Shown here: in pieces, positions 27,504-36,866 of the stretch
Numbering within the stretch: the first letter of the stretch is position 1
Layout: every line of letters starts with the position of its first letter
Assembly (NCBI GenBank): GCA_020692565.1
Contig: JAIMKJ010000022.1
Location: 17,436 to 68,917, forward strand
Source of the DNA: Thermomonas sp.
GTDB taxonomy: Bacteria > Pseudomonadota > Gammaproteobacteria > Xanthomonadales > Xanthomonadaceae
DNA length: 51,482 nt
Direction of reading: 5' to 3'
Position numbers and translations under genes: made by a program
The notes under the pieces: generated by a model
The model's input: only the letters and a program-made list of their open reading frames with translations
Database searches by the model: none
Told to the model about the DNA's origin: nothing

Positions 27504-27932
27504 TCAGTGATACCCGTCGAGGTAGCGGGCGCGCGCAGTGACCGTTTTCTGCAGTCCTGTATCGAGGTCGGTGATGGTGACCGACAGATGGCGGAGGCCA
27601 TCGCCCGAGACGTCGGTCGCGATCCATACGCTGCAGGCCGGGACGTTGCCGCAACCGGCACTGCCCCCGGTTTCCAGGTCGACCCACGTGAATGCGTAAT
27701 TGCCGGCGCTCAGGCCTGTCGTTTCGAAATAGGCCGTCGTCGGGTTGTACGCACTCCACGGCGTCCATGACGCTCGACAATTGTTCGGTTTGAGCACATC
27801 GACTGCATGGGTGTTGACGTAGCAGGCCAGCACGCCGTTGGTGAGGTCGCCCGCATGCGCGGGAGCGACCTGGCCGGCGATGCCGGCGGCAAGCAGCAGG
27901 GTGCTTGCGATGGACAGGGCGTTGAGTTTCAT
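27504..27932 (-). CDS. Small secreted protein, tandem family member C
   Basis: A 142-residue exported protein with its own signal peptide (MKLNALSIASTLLLAAG...PAHA|G). The mature part carries the family pattern: CYVNTHAVD, CRASWTPW, NPTTAYFETTGLSAGNYAF, LETGG, GCGNVPAC and DVSGDGLRHLSVTITDLDTG. It is the first gene of the group in the direction of transcription and has a better ribosome-binding site (GGAGG) than A and B. About 110 bases separate it from member B, so co-transcription is possible. No domain family could be recognised. Confidence 0.8.
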   Translation of the reverse strand: MKLNALSIASTLLLAAGIAGQVAPAHAGDLTNGVLACYVNTHAVDVLKPNNCRASWTPWSAYNPTTAYFETTGLSAGNYAFTWVDLETGGSAGCGNVPACSVWIATDVSGDGLRHLSVTITDLDTGLQKTVTARARYLDGYH

Positions 27933-28131
27933 GCACTACCTCCGATGTAGTTGCTTGACGTGGTCCACCGTTGCGGCGGACGCAGCCAGTATGGTCCCGG
28001 CGCCGACGCCCATCCGAGACCCCTGTCCGTAATCCGTGCCCGGCGCACCGCGGGAAAATGAACGGAATCGCGAATATGAACGACCTTGTCCGCAGGCCCT
28101 CTGCGCGACATCGGCACGCCGGCCGAGGACG

Positions 28132-29850
28132 TCAGCGAAGCGTGTCCTGCACCTGCTTCAACGCGTCGCGCAGCGCATCGACATCGCCGGCCGGCACTTC
28201 GGACCAACCGTGCAGGTCGCCCAGACCGCAGGCCGCGGTCGCGATGACCGGAATGCCGCGTGCGATCGCGGCGATCAGCACGCGCGGCTCGTGCTCGACC
28301 CACGCGGGCAGTGCGACCGCATCGCACAGCGAAAGCGCGGTGTCGACATCGCCGACCCTGTGCAGCGCGATGTCGTTCCAGCGCGCGCAATCGCCGCCGT
28401 CGTGCATCGGCAGCAGGATCTCCGCATGCAGGCCGGTCATGGCGGCGGACAGTTCGTGGGCGCCTTTTCGCATCAGGCTGGACGCGGGGAAATAGATACG
28501 CATCGGACCGGGACTACGTTCGCTGCGCGCGGCATCCGCCGCCGGCAATCGCCAGGGCAGCGCATGCGCCTTGGCCCCCGCCAGATCCAGCATGCCCGCA
28601 TGCGGGCCGATCCAGCGTTCGGCGCCATCCAGTGCTTCGCGCTCGGCACGCAGCAGATCATCGTCGGCGCGGAAATCGCGCAGGCTGGCTTCGTCCGGGT
28701 GACGTGCGGCAGCGGCATCCAGCTGTGCGTGGATGTGTGCCATCGGCAGCGCGCGCATCAGCACGCGATAGCGCCGTCCTGCCAGTGCGCCGCTGCGCCA
28801 GAGCTCGGGCAGCCACGCCTGATCGACATGCAGTTCCAGATGCTCCGGCCGCAAGCGAGCGGCGGCGGCATGTGCGGCGAGTGCGGCCATCGCCGCCGCC
28901 CGTCGCGCCGGCGGCGAACGACGCAGCCGATGCTCGATCGCGAGCATCTTCGCGCGCAACCGCACCGACAGCGACGCGTTCGCACCGATGCGCTCGCCGT
29001 GCCCGACTTCCGTCGCCAGGAAGTGCGCGTGCTCCGGCATCGGTGCCCGCACGAGGATCGCGGTCGTGCCTTGCGCGTCGCGCAGCGTCGGCGCGTTGCG
29101 GAAACATTCGTGTTGGCCACAGGTCGCGCAGTCGCCGGGTCCTTGCGTCGGCAGCGCGGCGATCGCCGGTTCGAGCGTCGCTTCGATCGTCCGTCCGGAG
29201 ACCGGCGACACCGGCGCGCCGCCGCGCACCCGCACCGTCAGCGATTCGGCGTCGAGCGCAACCTCGAACCGGACGTCGAAGGGTGCGCGCAGCCGCAGAT
29301 CGACGTAATTCCAGAATACGGTGGCGTCGCGATCGCGCGCTGCCGCCGAGCCCGGAATGATCTGCGAATGCGCATGTCGCTCGACGACCTCCAGCCCGGC
29401 CTTCAACGCCGCGTCGTACAGTGCGTTCGACAGTTGGCAAAGACCGCCGCCGACGCTCGGAATCAGACAGCCTTCGCGCAACTCGCGGCCGATCGCGAAG
29501 CCGCGGCCACGCGTTGGTCGACCCAGCTGCGCCCAGAAGCTCAGCACATCGCCGCGGGACAATTCGATGCCGTCGAAGGCGCGACGCGCGATACGCAGGT
29601 TCTCGATCTTGCCCAGCACCAGCGCGTGTTCGGCGCCATCCTTGCCGGGCCAGAGGGCAGCGTTCGATTCGGCGATTACCGGCGCCTCGCGCAGGCGCGA
29701 ACCCACGCGATGCCGGCGATGGCTGCGATCGAACAGCGTCCTCGCGGCGCGCAGGCACTTGAAACCGCCGGCGCGGATTTCGAACCACAGCGCCCCGGCT
29801 CGGTTGGGCAATGCGGGTGACGGAGGCGATGACGAACCGGGAGTGGACAT
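28132..29850 (-). CDS. VanW-domain protein fused to a glycosyltransferase-like C-terminus
   Basis: A 572-residue protein with two parts. The N-terminal half (about 60-260) is a VanW domain with the diagnostic SVGGGLCQLSNALYDAAL and ELSRGDVLSFW. VanW proteins occur beside vancomycin-resistance genes and elsewhere, function unsettled. A CxxC segment (CATCGQHEC) follows. The C-terminal half (about 290-572) resembles the GT-B sugar transferase fold, with FPASSLMRKGAHELSAAM and LPAWVEHEPRVLIAAIARGIPVIA, close to the family-4 EX7E region. The start at 29850 (MSTPGSS) is chosen; a GTG at 29883 is also possible. No signal peptide. A cell-envelope role is inferred. Confidence 0.75.
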   Translation of the reverse strand: MSTPGSSSPPSPALPNRAGALWFEIRAGGFKCLRAARTLFDRSHRRHRVGSRLREAPVIAESNAALWPGKDGAEHALVLGKIENLRIARRAFDGIELSRGDVLSFWAQLGRPTRGRGFAIGRELREGCLIPSVGGGLCQLSNALYDAALKAGLEVVERHAHSQIIPGSAAARDRDATVFWNYVDLRLRAPFDVRFEVALDAESLTVRVRGGAPVSPVSGRTIEATLEPAIAALPTQGPGDCATCGQHECFRNAPTLRDAQGTTAILVRAPMPEHAHFLATEVGHGERIGANASLSVRLRAKMLAIEHRLRRSPPARRAAAMAALAAHAAAARLRPEHLELHVDQAWLPELWRSGALAGRRYRVLMRALPMAHIHAQLDAAAARHPDEASLRDFRADDDLLRAEREALDGAERWIGPHAGMLDLAGAKAHALPWRLPAADAARSERSPGPMRIYFPASSLMRKGAHELSAAMTGLHAEILLPMHDGGDCARWNDIALHRVGDVDTALSLCDAVALPAWVEHEPRVLIAAIARGIPVIATAACGLGDLHGWSEVPAGDVDALRDALKQVQDTLR

Positions 29851-29931
29851 GGGAAGTGCCGTGGGCAGACGGGCAGTCTGCACAACGTCCGCACAAATGA
29901 AAATGTCCCGGATAAAACGTCGCCCATCGAA

Positions 29932-29955
29932 AACGGCCCGGTTGCCCGGGCCGTT
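29932..29955 (-). terminator. Rho-independent terminator of rpoH
   Basis: A perfect 10-bp stem (AACGGCCCGG with CCGGGCCGTT) around a 4-base loop; on the minus strand it is followed by TTCGATGGG, so the T run is short. It lies 26 bases past the rpoH stop. The core is the same as that at 26172-26193. Confidence 0.8.
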
Positions 29956-29981
29956 CGTGCGGTGCTGCGCGCGTCGCCTGG

Positions 29982-30875
<894 letters not shown>

Positions 30876-30886
30876 AGGTCTCGATC

Positions 30887-30913
30887 TTAGCAGTCGGCAG
30901 GTTGGAGTGCTAA
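30887..30913 (-). promoter_or_regulatory. CIRCE-like HrcA operator upstream of rpoH
   Basis: Read on the minus strand the site is TTAGCACTC-N9-GACTGCTAA. The HrcA consensus is TTAGCACTC-N9-GAGTGCTAA, so 17 of 18 arm bases match and the spacer is exactly 9. It lies 11 bases before the rpoH start, where bound HrcA would block transcription or translation initiation. HrcA itself is not encoded in the window. Confidence 0.8.
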
Positions 30914-31198
30914 ACCCGGGAAAAGTTCCCCAGTGTTCCATTTATGAGACGGACAGCGAGGCGAGGTGTCTTCGATGTAACGGGTGTCGACATTCCTGAC
31001 GGCAAATACGGATTTTTCAAGCCAACGCACGCGAAAAGGGCTGCGTATCGCCAGAACATGACGCGTAGGCGCACCTGAAGGATGTATCCGCGCCTTGTCG
31101 ACGACAGTAGTCATGACCGCACGCCAGGGCATGTGCCAGTCGATGGTCTGCCGTCATCCGCGTGCCGCGCCGTTCATCGGGATGTCTTCTGAAAGTGA
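30914..31198. other. Gap between divergent rpoH and GntR genes, no gene seen
   Basis: About 285 bases with no plausible gene. The left part should hold the rpoH promoter(s). A short minus-strand frame (81 codons, overlapping the rpoH leader) has no recognisable features. I see no further palindrome that stands out. Confidence 0.4.
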
Positions 31199-31243
31199 TT
31201 GACAGTGCCGGGAAAAATATACTGTACTATTATACATAATACA
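31199..31243 (+). promoter_or_regulatory. AT-rich promoter with palindromic GntR (YtrA-type) operator
   Basis: TTGACA at 31199-31204 is a perfect -35 hexamer. An AT-rich run follows with -10-like TATACT and TACTAT. Positions 31223-31243 form an imperfect palindrome, TGTAcTAT-N5-ATAaTACA, similar to the sites bound by YtrA-type GntR regulators. Such AT content is rare in this GC-rich DNA. The site lies 18 bases before the GntR start, so autorepression is expected. Confidence 0.7.
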
Positions 31244-31261
31244 GATGATACGGAGCCGTAG

Positions 31262-31672
31262 ATGTCACGCACCAAAGCCTTGATGATCCAGATCGCCACC
31301 GGCGATTCCCGTTCCATCGGCAAGCAGATCGTGGATGGCATCCGGATGAAGATCGCGACCGGGGAGCTGGCGCCCGGCGACCAGTTGCCCAGCGTGCGCG
31401 GTCTGGCGCAGCAGCTGACCATCAATCCGAACACGGTGGCCAAGGCCTACACCGAGTTGACGACCGAGGGTTGGCTGGATTCCCGCCAGGGACTGGGGCT
31501 GTACGTCGCGCCGCTGCGTCAGCGGCTGAGCGATGCCGAACGCGAGCGTCGCTTCGACGATGCGGTGCAGCGTTTCGTCCACGACGTGGTGCCCCTGAAC
31601 GTCGCACTCGACGAAGTGCAGGCGCGGATGGTCGCCGAATTCGATGCGTTGGCGCCGCGCAGGACGGCCTGA
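31262..31672 (+). CDS. GntR-family regulator, YtrA type
   Basis: A 136-residue regulator with a winged helix-turn-helix (residues about 18-75): SIGKQIVDGIRMKIATGELAPGDQLPSVRGLAQQL, NPNTVAKAYTELTTEGWL and SRQGLGLYV. The short C-terminal part (about 60 residues, two helices) is the small dimerisation domain that marks the YtrA branch. It is the first gene of an operon with an ABC ATPase (10 bases apart) and a membrane protein. The overlapping operator suggests it represses its own operon until an inducer is present, perhaps a cell-envelope antibiotic as for B. subtilis YtrA. Confidence 0.92.
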   Translation: MSRTKALMIQIATGDSRSIGKQIVDGIRMKIATGELAPGDQLPSVRGLAQQLTINPNTVAKAYTELTTEGWLDSRQGLGLYVAPLRQRLSDAERERRFDDAVQRFVHDVVPLNVALDEVQARMVAEFDALAPRRTA

Positions 31673-31682
31673 GACCGACGCC

Positions 31683-32603
31683 ATGTCCATACAGACGAAC
31701 GACCACGTGATCGAGACCGACGGCCTGAGCAAACGCTATGGCCGCAAGCACGCGCTCGATAAGCTCGATCTGCGCATCCCGCGCGGGCGCATCCACGCCA
31801 TCATCGGCGCCAATGGTGCCGGGAAATCCACGCTGTTCCGGATCCTGCTGGGGTTTCTCGCGCCCAGCGCCGGCCGGGCGCGCATCCTCGGCCGCGACAG
31901 CCAGCAGCTGACGCCCGCGGACCGCGGACGCATCGGTTTCGTCAACGAAGAACACACCTTGCCGGGCTGGATGCGGGTCTCGGCGATCGCGCGGATGCAC
32001 CATCGCGAATACCCCCGCTGGAACCAGCGCGCCTACGACGAGGTGATCGGCCACTATCACGTGCTGCCGGAACAGAGCGTCGGCCAGCTCTCGCGCGGCG
32101 AGCGTGCCGGCTTCAATCTCGCGCTGGCGCTGGCGAGATCGCCGGAACTGCTGATCCTCGACGAGCCCACGCTGGGGCTGGATGTGGTCGCGAAGCGCGC
32201 ATTCCTGGAATCGCTGATGTACAGCAACGCGACCGCGGACTGCACCGTCGTCTACTGCTCGCACCAGATGGAAGAGATCGAACGCGTCGCCGACAACCTG
32301 ATCATCCTCGAACACGGCCGGCTGATGCACATGTCGGCGCCGGAGGATTTCTGTTCCCGGGTCACGCACTGGGTGGCGGATATTCCGTTCAAGGGGCCGG
32401 AACCGTCGACGGTGCCCGGCCTGCTGGAGCGGCAGCGCCTGGATGGATTGCATCACTACCTTGTGCTGGATCAGGACGAAGGCTTCGCCGAATTCCTGCG
32501 CAGCGCCGGTGCGCGTTCGATCCAGAGCATGCCGGTGGGTCTGGATCGCGCCGTGAATGCGTTCCTCGCCAAGAACCACGCCGCGCCCGCGGCGGCCGCC
32601 TGA
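31683..32603 (+). CDS. ABC transporter ATP-binding protein
   Basis: A 306-residue ATPase. Walker A is GANGAGKST (about residue 42), the signature is LSRGERAGFNLALALA, Walker B is LLILDEPTLGLD, and the H-loop is YCSHQM. The signature is LSRGE rather than the usual LSGGQ, as often found in the YtrB-like group. Beyond the ATPase domain (after about 220) a C-terminal extension of 85 residues is present. It lies between the GntR gene and a membrane protein, so it probably powers that protein. Confidence 0.93.
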   Translation: MSIQTNDHVIETDGLSKRYGRKHALDKLDLRIPRGRIHAIIGANGAGKSTLFRILLGFLAPSAGRARILGRDSQQLTPADRGRIGFVNEEHTLPGWMRVSAIARMHHREYPRWNQRAYDEVIGHYHVLPEQSVGQLSRGERAGFNLALALARSPELLILDEPTLGLDVVAKRAFLESLMYSNATADCTVVYCSHQMEEIERVADNLIILEHGRLMHMSAPEDFCSRVTHWVADIPFKGPEPSTVPGLLERQRLDGLHHYLVLDQDEGFAEFLRSAGARSIQSMPVGLDRAVNAFLAKNHAAPAAAA

Positions 32604-32610
32604 AGGAACG

Positions 32611-34470
32611 ATGCCCATGTTCGAATTGTTCAAAGCCGAACTGCTGCGCTTCCGCCTGTGGGCGGTGGCATTGGCGGGCGTGCACTTCATCGCGCTGGGA
32701 TTCCTCACCCGCATGGTCGATCTGGCGCAGCAGCCCTTGGTGGTGCACTGGTCGTTCGGCAGCGCGTATGCGGCGCTCGGGCTGTTGCTCGGGCTGTACC
32801 AGATGGGCACGTATCGCAAGCCGAGCGCGTGGCTGAACATGTTGCACCGGCCGCTGTCGCCGCCGCGGATCGCGATCTCGCTGATCCTGGCGGGCGTGGC
32901 GCTTTTGGCGCTGGCGGTGGCCTTGCCGATCGCGCTGATCGCGCTGTGGCAGGGCACCATGACGCCGCGCGTGGTCGACCTGCGCCATTGGCTGCTGGCA
33001 TTGGCGGCGCTGCAGATCGCCACCGCCGGTTATCTGGTCGGCGCGTACGGCATGCTCGGCGAACGTCGCTATTCGTTTTCGGGACTGGTGTTTCCGCTGC
33101 TGCTGATCACCGCAGTCGCCACCGGTTTCGGCGCGCTCGCGGTGCAGGGGCTGGCCGTGCTGTGGCTGGTCGCGATGGTGCTTGCGACGTTCAAACCCGA
33201 TCTCGACGCGCCGCCGCGGAGCGGCGCAGGCATGGTCGCGGTGGCCTTGCCCCTGCAGATGGCGATGTACCTGCTGATGCTGCTGGCGTATTCGGGCGTC
33301 GAGATGCTGTGGATCGCGCAGGGCTCGCATCCCAACAACACGCCGACGCCGCCGCGCGGCGGCCACAACGAGGCGGAGAAGGTCGACGATCGCACGCGGA
33401 TGCGCATGGCGCTGGAAGGCAGTGCCCACTCGGATGCGCCGCTGCTGCGCGAACAGATCGCGCTGTCGGAACCGACCGGCATCGCCTCGCAGATCCGGCG
33501 GGTGCCGCAACGTCACGAACTGGCGAACGTCGCGCCGATGGAGTTCGACGATGACGCCCGCGGCGTGCGCTGGGTGTTCAGTCACGACGACATGCGACTG
33601 CACGGCTATCGTCTGAGCGACCGCACGCCAACGGGCGCGCTGGGCGTCGGTGCCGACAACGCCGCGTTCCCGGTGCCCGCGCTGCCTGCCGGCGCGATGC
33701 CGGGGTTCGCCAAGGGCGATGCCCTGCTGATCGCGGGCAACACCGCCTACCACTACAGCAGCGAATCCGGAGAAATCCTGCCGCGGGTGCGGCTGCCGGA
33801 AGGCGAAGTGCTGGTCGGCGCCAGTCCGATCGGCGAAACCCTGGGCGTGATCAGCGACCGCGCGCTGTATTTCTTCGATGGTCGCGAGGCGGTCGAGCAT
33901 CGGCGGGAGATGACGCCGCGGCTGCGGGTGCCGATGCCCGGCACCTATCACGACATCTACGATCTCGACATGATCGAGCTGGTGGACGGTTATCTGATCG
34001 TCTTCAGCAACAGCTACAACGCGCATGCTGCGGAGGGCGCCGTGCCTTACCAGCACGTGCTGCGGGTGCGCGACGGCGGCGCGGTCGAGGTCATCGCGAA
34101 GCGGCGCCTGGACTACGACTATCCCGCGATCTATCGCTATCGGTCGTTCTGGACCTCGCCCGTGCTGTATGCGCTGCGAGACCGCACGCAGCGCCTGTTC
34201 GCACCGCCGATGCCGCTGGAAACCAGCGTGGCGGCGCCGATCCCGCGCAGCATGTGGTCGTTGGCCGGCGCGCTGTCGCTCCTGTCGCTGATCGGCGCGC
34301 TGTGGCGGACCCGGCGGCTCGCGATGCCGACATCGGGGCGGGTGGTGTGGGTCACGGTCTGCGGACTGATCGGTTTGCCGGCGCTCGCGGCGCTGTGGCT
34401 GCTGTATCGGCCGCAGGAGATCCTGGCGTCCGAGCCGCTGGACATGCACGACGCGAGCGCCACGACTTGA
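32611..34470 (+). CDS. Multi-spanning membrane protein, probable ABC permease with large periplasmic domain
   Basis: A 619-residue protein. About 6-7 hydrophobic helices occupy residues 10-245, then a soluble region of about 300 residues rich in beta-strand-like sequence (ETLGVISDRALYFFDGREAVEHRREM), then two C-terminal helices (SMWSLAGALSLLSLIGALW, VCGLIGLPALAALWLLYR). The soluble region between helices is likely periplasmic and resembles a beta-propeller-like sensor, though no family is certain. The ATG at 32611 follows AAGGAACG and a 7-base gap after the ATPase. Together with the GntR and ATPase genes it forms a YtrA-type operon. Substrate unknown. Confidence 0.8.
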   Translation: MPMFELFKAELLRFRLWAVALAGVHFIALGFLTRMVDLAQQPLVVHWSFGSAYAALGLLLGLYQMGTYRKPSAWLNMLHRPLSPPRIAISLILAGVALLALAVALPIALIALWQGTMTPRVVDLRHWLLALAALQIATAGYLVGAYGMLGERRYSFSGLVFPLLLITAVATGFGALAVQGLAVLWLVAMVLATFKPDLDAPPRSGAGMVAVALPLQMAMYLLMLLAYSGVEMLWIAQGSHPNNTPTPPRGGHNEAEKVDDRTRMRMALEGSAHSDAPLLREQIALSEPTGIASQIRRVPQRHELANVAPMEFDDDARGVRWVFSHDDMRLHGYRLSDRTPTGALGVGADNAAFPVPALPAGAMPGFAKGDALLIAGNTAYHYSSESGEILPRVRLPEGEVLVGASPIGETLGVISDRALYFFDGREAVEHRREMTPRLRVPMPGTYHDIYDLDMIELVDGYLIVFSNSYNAHAAEGAVPYQHVLRVRDGGAVEVIAKRRLDYDYPAIYRYRSFWTSPVLYALRDRTQRLFAPPMPLETSVAAPIPRSMWSLAGALSLLSLIGALWRTRRLAMPTSGRVVWVTVCGLIGLPALAALWLLYRPQEILASEPLDMHDASATT

Positions 34471-34546
34471 ACGCGACCGCTCGATCGCCTGTTCAACATC
34501 CCAACGCGCTTGCATCTGCAATCGCAAAGAACGCAAGACCTCACCC

Positions 34547-34611
34547 GTAGAGCGGCCTTCAGGCCGCCGGGAGATGACAGGATCATTGGCAGCGGCCTGA
34601 AGACCGTTCTA
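34547..34611. repeat. GTAG-headed REP pair in inverted orientation
   Basis: GTAGAGCGGCCTTCAGGCCG at 34547 and its inverted partner GCGGCCTGAAGACCGTTCTAC read from 34592 (reverse complement begins GTAGAACGG) form a REP doublet 22 bases apart. It lies in the 247-base gap between the membrane protein and the S9 peptidase genes, which holds no gene. Confidence 0.65.
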
Positions 34612-34717
34612 CGCGGGCGATCGGCATGTTTTGAACGGACTTCGAGCGAATCACATCCTGCAGCACACCCTTCAACACAACGCGGACCGACGCATCCCAT
34701 GTCCGCAGGAGACTGTC

Positions 34718-36826
34718 ATGTCGAAGATTGCGAAGGCTTTCGCGATCCGGGCCGCGCTGACGCTCGCATGGCCGATGATCGCCGTCGCGATGCTGTCGTC
34801 CGCGCACGCCGCCGGACTGCAGGCCGAGCTTCGCAGTGCGCAACAGAGGCCACGCGCGGCGGCGCTGCCGCGCAGCGCATTCCTGCAGCGTGCGTCGATC
34901 GTTTCGGTCGTGCTGTCGCCGGACGGTCGGCAGGTCGCGTGGTTGAACGAAGCCGGCCGCAATCGCGAAGTCTGGTTGCAGCCGACCAGCGGCGGCGAGC
35001 CGAAGCGGCTGATGGCGCATACCCCCGCGCAGCAGTTGATGTGGACGCGCGACAGCCGCTGGCTGCTGCTGGAGTCGCCGCAGCAGGTGTTCGCGCTGGC
35101 GGCCGATGGGCAGACGGGTTCCGGGATCGTGACCACGCTGGGCGGCGTGGGCAAGCGCAGGGTCATGCGTGTGGACGATGCCCTGCCTGCGGCGGTGATC
35201 GTGATCGAACAGCACGGCCTCACGCCGCAGGGCCAACCCGAACGCTGGCGACTGCTGCGCGTGGACATGCGCGGCCAGCGCACGCTGCTGCGCGAGGACC
35301 GCCGGCGCATCGTCGGTTACGCACTGGATCCCCGGGGGCGGCTGGCGTTTCTGCAGCGGGTCGAAGGACTGGCGCTGACGATCCAGCGCGTGGACGCCGA
35401 CGGCCGACTGCGCGAGGTCGCGCGCTGCGCGCAGATGCGGCGCTGCACGCCGCTGGTCGCCGGCGCGGACGGGCGCGATCTGATCCTGCGCGGCAATTTC
35501 GGCGAAGCCCGCGGCCCGGAGCTGCATCGTCTGATGCGCCTCGACGCCGACGGCGGCCTGCGCGTGCTGCATGCCGATCCGCGCGCCGAGGCCGATCTGG
35601 ATTCGCTGGCGTTCGATCCGTTGACCCGGCAGCCGTTGATCGCCAGCTATCGCAGCACCGTCGCGGCGAATCATGGCCTCGATGCGGACACGCAGCGACA
35701 TCTGCATCGGCTTGAAGCGTTGCTGCCGCAGCGCGACCTGCGCATCGATATCGGCCGCGCGCGCTGGCTGATCGAAAGCCGCGCCGGGCATCAGCAGGGC
35801 AGCCGCTGGCATCTGTACGATCCCGACGGCGGTACCGTATCGGCGCTGTTCGACGACCGGCCGCGCGATCCGCGCAGCCAACGCGCGACGCAGCGCATCG
35901 CGGAATCCCATCTGGCGCGCAAGATGCCGGTGCAGTGGCGCGCGTCGGACGGCATGCGCCTGCACGGTTTCGTGTACCTGCCGCCGGGTCGCGCTGCGGC
36001 CACGCTGCCGCTGGTGGTGGTGCCGCATGGTGGTCCGTGGAACCATTGGCGGCCCGAGTACAACGGCATCAGCCAATTCCTCGCCAATCGCGGTTATGCG
36101 GTGTTCGAGCCGAACTTCCGCGGCTCGACCGGTCACGGCCGCGTCTACACGTTCGCCGCGAACGGCGACTTCGGCAATGGCCGCGTACAGCAGGACATCG
36201 TCGATGGCACGCGATTCCTGCTGGCATCGGGGATCGGCGATGCGCAGCGCGTCGGTATCGCCGGCGCGTCGTTCGGCGGCTATTCGACGCTGCTCGGCGT
36301 GACCTTCCAGCCGGAATTGTTCAAGGTCGGCGTCGCCTTCGTGCCGCCGCCGGATTTCGCCTGGACATTGCGCTGGATCCTGCGCAACCCGGAGTCGCTG
36401 GAATTCGGCAATCTCGTGCCGATGGCCGATTGGCTGCGGATCCTGTCGCTGGATGTCGACGACAAAACGCACATGGCGGCGCTGCACGCGCAGTCGCCGC
36501 TTGCGCACACCGCGCGCATGCATCGGCCGCTGCTGCTGGCGGCCGGCGGCGAAGACCGTCGCGTCGGCATCGCCGGGGTGATCGAATACGCGGCGCGGCT
36601 CAAACTCGCGAACAAGGACGTGAGCCTGCTGGTGGATACCGATGCCGGGCATGCCAACCGCGAACCGATCGCCCGTGAAGCCAATCTCTATCTGCTCGAA
36701 GCGATGCTGCATCGCCACCTCGGCGGCGCCGTGCCGGCCGCGCCGGATCCGGCATTGCGGCGCTATCTGATGGACAACCTGCGTCTATGCCACCGCGATC
36801 TGCAGGCGGTGTGCGCCGATCGCTGA
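34718..36826 (+). CDS. Secreted S9-family prolyl oligopeptidase-like peptidase
   Basis: A 702-residue serine peptidase. The chosen ATG at 34718 (preceded by AGGAGA) gives a signal peptide through SSAHA|AG near residue 30. An N-terminal seven-bladed propeller spans about 45-440, followed by the alpha/beta-hydrolase domain. The catalytic triad is Ser518 (GASFGGYS), Asp613 (GGEDRRVG) and His645 (DAGHANRE). The oxyanion region PHGGPWNHWRPEYNG is also typical of S9. It should cleave short peptides in the periplasm. A longer upstream frame (from 34631) lacks signal-peptide character. Confidence 0.92.
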   Translation: MSKIAKAFAIRAALTLAWPMIAVAMLSSAHAAGLQAELRSAQQRPRAAALPRSAFLQRASIVSVVLSPDGRQVAWLNEAGRNREVWLQPTSGGEPKRLMAHTPAQQLMWTRDSRWLLLESPQQVFALAADGQTGSGIVTTLGGVGKRRVMRVDDALPAAVIVIEQHGLTPQGQPERWRLLRVDMRGQRTLLREDRRRIVGYALDPRGRLAFLQRVEGLALTIQRVDADGRLREVARCAQMRRCTPLVAGADGRDLILRGNFGEARGPELHRLMRLDADGGLRVLHADPRAEADLDSLAFDPLTRQPLIASYRSTVAANHGLDADTQRHLHRLEALLPQRDLRIDIGRARWLIESRAGHQQGSRWHLYDPDGGTVSALFDDRPRDPRSQRATQRIAESHLARKMPVQWRASDGMRLHGFVYLPPGRAAATLPLVVVPHGGPWNHWRPEYNGISQFLANRGYAVFEPNFRGSTGHGRVYTFAANGDFGNGRVQQDIVDGTRFLLASGIGDAQRVGIAGASFGGYSTLLGVTFQPELFKVGVAFVPPPDFAWTLRWILRNPESLEFGNLVPMADWLRILSLDVDDKTHMAALHAQSPLAHTARMHRPLLLAAGGEDRRVGIAGVIEYAARLKLANKDVSLLVDTDAGHANREPIAREANLYLLEAMLHRHLGGAVPAAPDPALRRYLMDNLRLCHRDLQAVCADR

Positions 36827-36866
36827 CCGACGCCCGAGGCCGTTGCCGCAGGCGCCGGTGGCGGCA

